DNA of 64,000 bases. Origin: Epinephelus fuscoguttatus. Taxonomy: Eukaryota > Chordata > Actinopteri > Perciformes > Serranidae. The DNA lies in the NCBI RefSeq assembly GCF_011397635.1, contig NC_064764.1, positions 38,352,777 through 38,416,776 on the forward strand, written 5' to 3'. Numbering within the stretch: the stretch's first letter is position 1; every line of letters begins with the position of its first letter. The notes beneath the pieces are model-generated. The model searched no databases. It was not told the DNA's origin and saw only the letters and a program-made list of their open reading frames with translations. The translations under genes were made by a program, and so were the position numbers. Shown here piece by piece: positions 58,035 through 64,000 of the stretch.

Positions 58035-59397
58035 CCCAGATAGCACACTTACATCTGGCCGACGTTGGCCCGATGTATCAAGTTTAGATCGTTAAGACGT
58101 AGCAGGGAGAGCGTTTGCTCATTGCCCAGACATCGCTGAGACGTCGGCCTTGAATCAAAAATGACCACCACGCAACATTCAAACGATCAATAAAAGAAGC
58201 TGCGCTCAGTGGGCGCTCCTTCATTAATATTCATATGCTTCGTTAACTACGACCTTTATTCATTTAGGTCGGACCTTTCAAACTACAAATATTTCACCAT
58301 TCAATGTGAGAAATCAATGCTAACATTCAAAAATAGCTAACTGTTACCGTATTTCGTGTGTAAGTGTGCACAATGAAGAGACAAAAGTCAGTTTGACAAA
58401 CTTTATTTTCAAATTTCCACAAACAATATCTGATGGCCAGTCCACTTCTCCTGGCAGCCTGCAAGACACAGAAAAGACGATGAGCACGTAACTTCAAGAA
58501 ACAAATCCCAACTTCACCATTGTATTTATTTTTTTTTTTTAAGCATTTCAGCTGTATTTTAGCCAGACTGAAGGCTTTGGGTCACTCTGCTTAATGTAGT
58601 GTTGAAACTGTTAAATAACGGGATCCAGCGTTAACTCCGTTAACTGTTAACAGCAGCTCAACAATCAGTCCTTCATCTCGGAAAAACAGTGGTTTCAAAA
58701 CCGTGCTATTACCTGTAGCCACTGGGTCAGTTTGCTTTGCAGAGGAGGAGACCTCAACTGATATATTGCCCATAAAATCACTTTAACAACATACCGAAGG
58801 CGTCCTTAAACTTCACTGTTTCACCTCCGCGCTCCTCTCCGCTCCTGTCACCCACACTTGACCAACGTCCACCATCCAGGGCCCCGGAGGTCAGGCCGGG
58901 GGGCCGCGGGACCATGGGTGGCAGCTCCGGACACTTCCACTTTAACCCAAAACGAGTGCTCACTATAATGAAACCAGCTAACGTTATCTTTCACTATAAT
59001 TAAAGATAACATTAGCTGGTGGGGACATGTGCTATATACACCCAGTCGTGCCTCGCCACTCACCAGGAACCTCTTTTAACGGTCACAGAAGAAACAACAT
59101 AGCTATTTTCTGCCAATTTATTCCAATTAGCTTACCTGAAATGAGATGCTGTGTCCTGCGAGCTCAGCTCCAAACAAACACCGCAGAGATGAAATTCCGC
59201 CTCTGTGGCGACTTCCGTATGTGGACAGACATTCTACGGCACTGGGCCGACCCAAAGCCGACGTAACAGCTGGGACAAAAGAGTATTAAATTTAAAGATA
59301 TCCGCCCATGCGGCCGACGCCTGTCAGACGTTATAAATTCAGGGCCGATGTGTCGTCCTCAGGCCGACGTCGGCCACATGTATGTGTGCTATCAGGG
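58035..59397. mobile_element. Unclassified DNA transposon, non-autonomous (1.36 kb)
   Basis: Left end cccagatagcacacttacat and right end atgtatgtgtgctatcaggg are inverted repeats of about 35 bp with few mismatches, continuing into ggccgacgt words. Units 5 and 6 have the uninterrupted sequence gggttaaccaggaggcagcc; here a 2-bp CA flanks both sides (58,033-58,034 and 59,398-59,399). Internally a stem at about 58,970-59,020 (agctaacgttatcttt / aaagataacattagct) is present. No transposase recognised. Superfamily not assigned. Confidence 0.65.
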
Positions 59398-59940
59398 CAG
59401 TAGGCAGCCATCAAGACTGTGCTCCCTGCCAACCACCACCCCTCACCCTCTCCTCCACCAGTATGTGCACTGCACTGAGCAGGATTAATGCATGTAAAGC
59501 TGCTGGCATCCCGATATACCCCAAAAGTAGAGTCAGGCTCATCTATTTGCTGGAAAATGCCACAGTTGTTTTCCCGCTGGATCCCTCTGCACTGGTACCC
59601 CTGCTGTGTGGAGTGGCCTCAGTAAAATGAATGAGTGGGCCGTTTTTTCTATGTCCTGTTGACTTTCTAAACACTGCTTTAATCACTTTAAAAAGGGCAT
59701 AGAGGTCGGACGAAGGAAAGGAAACAAGGGTAAAGACCAACAGGAAAGGATATCACAGAAAAAAAGTGAGAGAGGAAGAGTTGCAGGGAAAGTGATGAAG
59801 ATGATGGCGTAATGTGCAGAGTGAGGAAGGAGAGAAAAAAGAGGGGAGGAATTATGAGAATGTGAGACAGGTAAATCAGTATATGACTCGGGTTTGTTCA
59901 GGAAGCTGGCAGAGCTGCAGCTCTCTGCAGATCTCTGAAG
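59398..59940 (+). repeat. Promoter-proximal block of TAAR unit 7
   Basis: Matches 53,120-53,659 and 43,420-43,950; conserved gtatatgac at 59,879. Non-coding. Confidence 0.6.
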
Positions 59941-61314
59941 ATGGAGGTTGAGGACGGAGCAGAGCTCTGCTTTCCACAACTCCTCAACACCTCCTGCAGG
60001 AAGCCCACCACTTCTTTGCCTGAAACAATGCTCGTTACTATTGTGCTGTACTTTATCTCTGTGTTTACTGCTGCTCTCAACCTGCTCGTTATCATCGCAG
60101 TCTCCCACTTCAGGCAGAGATTAACTCCTCAGCTTCTCTCTACATGCTCTGTAGCTTAAAAATGTGAACAGTTACTGTAGATTTAAAAGAAATGTATTTG
60201 AGCTAGTGCTGAATAATGTTGCACCTCAGAAAGTGTCATCATATTTTAAGTCATATTTTACCACTTTTTGCACCATAAAGCTCAAATGTGTTTCATGTAC
60301 CATCTCCTGCCAATATTTAACATTGCTCTCTATTCACCTTGACATCAACCAAGTTATTTCAGTTGTCTACAATTAACCATATCTTAACTATAGATGTGAT
60401 AGATCAGAAACATTTTGCATACACGTTTTAGTTGTTTTGTCATTTAGATCTGAGCCTGAACCTGTTGGGTTCATGATGTTTTTCTCTTTCCTTCCAGGCA
60501 GCTCCACACACCCACCAACATCCTCCTCCTCTCTCTGGCTGTCTCAGACTTTCTCGTGGGCCTCCTGGTGATACCAGGTGAACTTCTCCTAAAAACATCC
60601 TGCTGGCTCTTTGGTGACATTGCGTGTACTCTGTGTCGTTATACTAGCTTCATCATTATATCTTCTTCAGTAGGAGACATGGTGCTCATATCAGTTGATC
60701 GCTATGTGGCTATTTGTGACCCTCTGCATTATAACACCAGAATCACCGTGAGCAGCACTAAATTCTGTGTGTGTCTGTGTTGGCTCTGTGCTGCTCTATA
60801 CTGCTTTCATTTTATAACGGATGACCTGACTCAACCAGGCAGGTATAATTCCTGCCACGGAGAGTGTGTAATTGTCATTGACCATTTTTCAGTAGCTATT
60901 GATCTTGTTATAAGTTTTATTGCTCCCATCACTGTTGTCATCGTTCTGTACATGAGAGTATTTGTTGTGGCTGTGTCTCAGGCTCGTGCCATGCGCTCTC
61001 ACATCACAGCTGTCACTCTCCAGCTTTCAGTGAGTCAAAAAAAAAAGAAATCGGAGCTGAAAGCAGCCAGGACTCTTGGTGTTCTTGTAATTGTGTTTCT
61101 AATATGTTATTGCCCATATTACTGTGTCGCTCTTGCAGGTGACAACCTGGTCAACAGTATATTTCTATCTGCTGTGGAATGTCTGTTCTACTTTAACTCA
61201 TGTCTTAATCCATTGATCTATGCCTTGTCTTATTCCTGGTTTAGAAAAGCAGTGAAACTCATTGTCAGTCTTCAGATTCTGCAGCCTGGCTCCTGTGAGA
61301 CCAACATACTGTAG
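59941..61314 (+). CDS. taar: TAAR copy 7, olfactory trace amine-associated receptor (13c-like)
   Basis: Exons 59,941-60,113 and 60,498-61,314 give 329 residues; the 384-bp intron has GC...AG ends as in copy 6. TM3 reads CRYTSFIIISSSVGDM with Ser108 at 3.32. Asp193 at 5.42 (SVAIDLVISFIAP) is kept. Loop 2 is ITDDLTQPGRYNSCHGE. TM6 is YCPYY; TM7 is NSCLNPLIYALSYSWF. After TM3 the usual CDPLHYTN/TT is CDPLHYNT, and the second intracellular loop region has VSSTKF instead of VRSVKL/VRRVKF. Sister of copy 6 by sequence and by a shared Harbinger-like insertion in the 3' flank. Intact; ligand unknown. Confidence 0.93.
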
Positions 61315-61418
61315 AGAGGCTGTGGAGTGACTGAAATGAGGCCTGCTCTGTGGACAATTGAATGCACTTGTTCACGTTGTTCACTGAGTGAATGATCAAA
61401 TACAGACAGTGTCTTTAA
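61315..61418 (+). repeat. 3' flanking block of TAAR unit 7, first part
   Basis: Matches the other 3' blocks up to gacagtgtcttt; resumes at 62,254 and runs to 62,598. Confidence 0.7.
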
Positions 61419-62253
61419 AGGGGCAAAAAGCAAAATCGTTTCACCGCTAGGTTTGCTGTTGTGCACTGCCTGTAGACCAAAACAAAGTGTGTCATGAGCC
61501 ACACCTCCCTCTGCCTCTGCTCTCCACCCCCAACCCTCCCACCACCCACTCGACTAGAGCCATCGCTGGATCCCAGCTAGTGCTAACACCGGGAGCTAAC
61601 GCTAACGTTCCTACTCTTCTCCGTGAGTGAGAGCGATGTTTTAGCCTGGCTACATTTTACAATGCCAATTGCAAATGTTAGCTGGACACAGTGACATGTG
61701 CTTAACGTACTGTAACACTAATTAAAACAGACATTTGACTTGATGTTGTTACTTAACAGTTACCTGTCCAGGAGAAGAAGAGCTAGCTCTGAGTCAAATT
61801 GTAGCCCCTTTAGCTCTTGCAGTGCTCTCCACCTTGGAAATGCAAGGCCAGTGTTAATCGAGGTTCTGTCCCTTTCTTTATCCGACTACTTCTTTGCCAA
61901 TGACCTTTGTTTCTTTAGAGGTAATGTCGGATCCTGGTCGTCTTCAGGTGAGCGTTTCGTTCCGCTCTCTGCCATTTTGCTTCAAAAATACGCGCTGCCA
62001 TTGCTCACTGGCTGTAGCCTTTTATAGGGAGGGAGGGTCAAGGGCTCTGAGAGGAGGGAGGCAGCAGCGATTCACATGAACGTACATGAACGTGCAGCCG
62101 GACCGGCTTGTAAACAAGGAGCTGGAGATCAACACAGAGAGAGGGTGTGTGACGTCATGCTATACTCCAGATGAAATTACACCTCTAGTTCTTCACATAG
62201 CGATTTTTTAATTCCTTCAATCTAGAAATGATGAATTTCCGCTTATTGTCCCT
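61419..62253. mobile_element. TTAA-flanked non-autonomous element (piggyBac-like, 835 bp)
   Basis: TTAA occurs on both sides (61,415-61,418 and 62,254-62,257). Ends aggggcaaaaagc and gcttattgtccct are imperfect inverted repeats. Other units read gtgtctttcagtcc at this place without an insert. No transposase; several short open frames without similarity. The family call rests on the TTAA duplication only. Confidence 0.6.
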
Positions 62254-62598
62254 TTAAGTCCAAACTGTGTCTGATCAATAGTAGAAAGGCCTGCATTGTA
62301 AGAAAGAGTCACAAGCACCATAAACTGTCCCTAGGTAATCACCCGGTTTCATGTCTCTTAAAATCCTATGTGTATTACACATATGAAGAGTCTTCTTTGT
62401 TTGTGATAGGGAACATTTCAGCCCAACGCAACAACTAAAGCTTTCATTTCTATCATTTATTTATGTTCAAAGCATCATCTCAGTGAATTGTGGCCATTTT
62501 GTTGCAAACAGAGATTACTGGCCTGATGAGGCTCCTGTTTTACAGAGAAAAGATGCTCCAGATTCGCCACACTTTTCCTGCCATAAGAATAACATTAA
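62254..62598 (+). repeat. 3' flanking block of TAAR unit 7, second part
   Basis: Equivalent to 55,150-55,484. It stops at the taa of the Harbinger-like copy B. Confidence 0.7.
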
Positions 62599-63031
62599 GG
62601 GCTCTAGTTTCCCGGCGCGGCGCAGGTGGCGCAGGGTGGCGCAGGGTGGCGAACCCTGCGCAGAGCTAGTTTCGAGCAGCGCAACCCGAGGCGCGCTCAT
62701 TTTGATATTTTGGCAGACCGAGGTGTGCTGAGATGGGTGTGGCGGCGCAGCAGGGGGAGGTGTCGACAGATCCAGCTTGGCGCAGTGACAGTTTCGTGCC
62801 AAAAGGCTTCGCTGAAGGTGCGGTAAAAGCTCGCCAGCTGAAACCACGTCTACTGTCAGCGCAGGGGGAGCGCAGCTGGTGCAAGACAAAGTTTGGCTGA
62901 CCAGCCAACAGTGGGCACACGTCACCAAAACCTCACAGGCAGGTTTCCAGAATATCAGGCACATTAATAATGCAATAAATAGCCAAAAAACACTATTCAA
63001 TGCAACTATCTGCAATCAGCACATAAATGTA

Positions 63032-64000
63032 CAGTGGTGGAAAAAAGTTTTCAGACACCCCATGCATTTGTGAAATATTGCATTAAGAATCACTCTTAGG
63101 TCTTCAAGTGCAATTTCTTTTAGTACAGTCACAGCCAAAATACTAAATAAATCCTAAAAAAAAAATAATTGATTGGTTCCATAAAAATACATCAGAAATT
63201 TTGAGTATTGGGTCATTTTGGTACCAGTGATGAAGGTTGTTCTTTTTATTAAAAGACACAATTTTTGTTGCCAAGCTTTGCGTCTACATAAAGCCAGCAC
63301 ATTTGAAAGTTCTTCATCCACAAAAATGGCTAAAACAAGGAACCTAACGCAGGAAACACGCCTGAAGATAAAGATTCTCAGCCAGGAAGGGTACAGCTGC
63401 CGCCAGATAGCCAGGAAGTGCAGATGCAGTCCTTCAGCAGTTGGATACACTCTGCAGAAATACAGACGAACCAACAGCTTGGAAGACAAACCAAGATCTG
63501 GGCGTCCAAAGGTTTCTTCAGCAAGAAATGACCGCATCCTGATCCGCATGTGCAGGCAAAACCGCCGAATGACATCACAGGAGCTTCAGCAGCAGTGGTC
63601 AAACCAAACTGGTGTCCAGTGTTCCACCCGCACTGTACGCGACTTTTAGATCATGGCTTAAGGTCCTACAAGGCTATCAAGAAGCCCTGATCAATGAGAG
63701 ACAGAGGTTAGCCCGGCGTCGTTGGGCCCAGGCACACAAGAACTGGACAGCCAGGAACTGGAAGAAGATTTTGTGGTCAGATGAGTCCAGTTTCCAGCTT
63801 TATCTTCCTCCTACTAATGTGAGGGTACGCAGAAGGCCAGGCGACATTATCTCCAGCATGTACAGTACCTACTGTCAAGCATGGTGGAGGCAGTATCATG
63901 GTTTGGGGATGCATGAGTGCTGCTGGTGTTGGTCATCTCACTGTCTGTGATGGCACATTGAACTCTACCAAGTATTGTACCATTCTCCAAACCCACATGC
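63032..64000 (+). mobile_element. Tc1-like transposon, partial at window end
   Basis: Starts cagtggtggaaaaaagtttt after TA at 63,030-63,031. Copy A of the host element (55,905-55,915) shows the empty site aaatgtatctc. The transposase reads in the same direction; the right end is outside the window. Confidence 0.85.
63326..64000 (+). pseudogene. Tc1 transposase, frameshifted, partial
   Basis: The N-terminal paired-type helix-turn-helix reads MAKTRNLTQETRLKIKILSQ...SCRQIARKCRCSPSAVGYTL, then KPRSGRPKVSSARND (GRPR-type AT-hook) and MTSQELQQQWSNQTGVQCST. The frame closes at 63,649 by a one-base change in phase (RDF instead of RDRLLDHGL) and continues in another phase with RRWAQAHKNWTARNWKKILW, SDESSFQLY (first catalytic Asp). 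Another shift is likely near 63,870. Second Asp and Glu are beyond the window. Confidence 0.8.

Larger units (their letters stand above)
62599..64000. mobile_element. Harbinger-like element copy B, interrupted and running off the window
   Basis: Begins gggctctagtttcc after taa at 62,596-62,598, the same target position as copy A in unit 6, and matches 55,485-55,910 over its first 430 bp. It is then interrupted by a Tc1 element at 63,032; the right part is beyond the window. Confidence 0.8.

Noticed and set aside
58591-58963. Minus-strand frames inside the unclassified transposon as a possible captured gene fragment
   Set aside because: Short, no recognised domain, and no comparison available to show that a host exon was captured.

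Overview
The window is from a ray-finned fish, most probably a percomorph teleost. The evidence is a tandem cluster of two-exon olfactory trace amine-associated receptors (TAARs, of the type usually annotated 'TAAR 13c-like') set in a dense layer of fish-type transposons: L1-like, L2/Rex1-like and I/jockey-like LINEs, a Penelope-like element, a DANA/mermaid-type SINE, Tc1 elements, Harbinger- and hAT-type MITEs. There are no operons, rRNA genes, tRNA genes or CRISPR arrays.

Left part (1-14,650) holds only mobile DNA: a decayed LINE on the + strand (about 640-6,082), a solo LTR (6,173-6,564), and a minus-strand L2/Rex1-like LINE split in two by a nearly full-length 5.4-kb L1-like element (8,000-13,367) with a 16-bp target duplication.

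Right part (about 14,900-64,000) is the TAAR array. Seven receptor copies lie head to tail on the + strand with start codons at 16,476, 25,198, 28,289, 37,443, 43,951, 53,660 and 59,941. Copies 3-7 read as whole genes of 329-331 residues once one intron is removed. Copy 1 carries a 2-bp deletion and copy 2 is truncated. Every copy has the same short first exon (N-terminus plus TM1), an intron with GC-AG ends, and a long second exon (TM2 to C-terminus). The receptors carry the TAAR fingerprint in TM7, lack the classical amine-binding Asp3.32 (Cys or Ser instead) and keep an Asp at 5.42, the layout of 'non-classical' fish TAARs. They are probably amine receptors of olfactory neurons.

Copies 4-7 sit in 5-10 kb tandem units sharing 5' and 3' flanks and the same old Penelope-like insertion. 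Because the units are paralogous, later insertions can be dated against empty sites in sister units: a SINE, an intron-bearing IS630/Tc1/mariner-type transposon with an apparently complete 487-residue transposase, Tc1 elements, a Harbinger-like element shared only by units 6 and 7, a TTAA-flanked element and an unclassified 1.36-kb element. Two orphan 3'-flank remnants (14,925-15,165 and 24,716-25,075) suggest receptors lost from the array.
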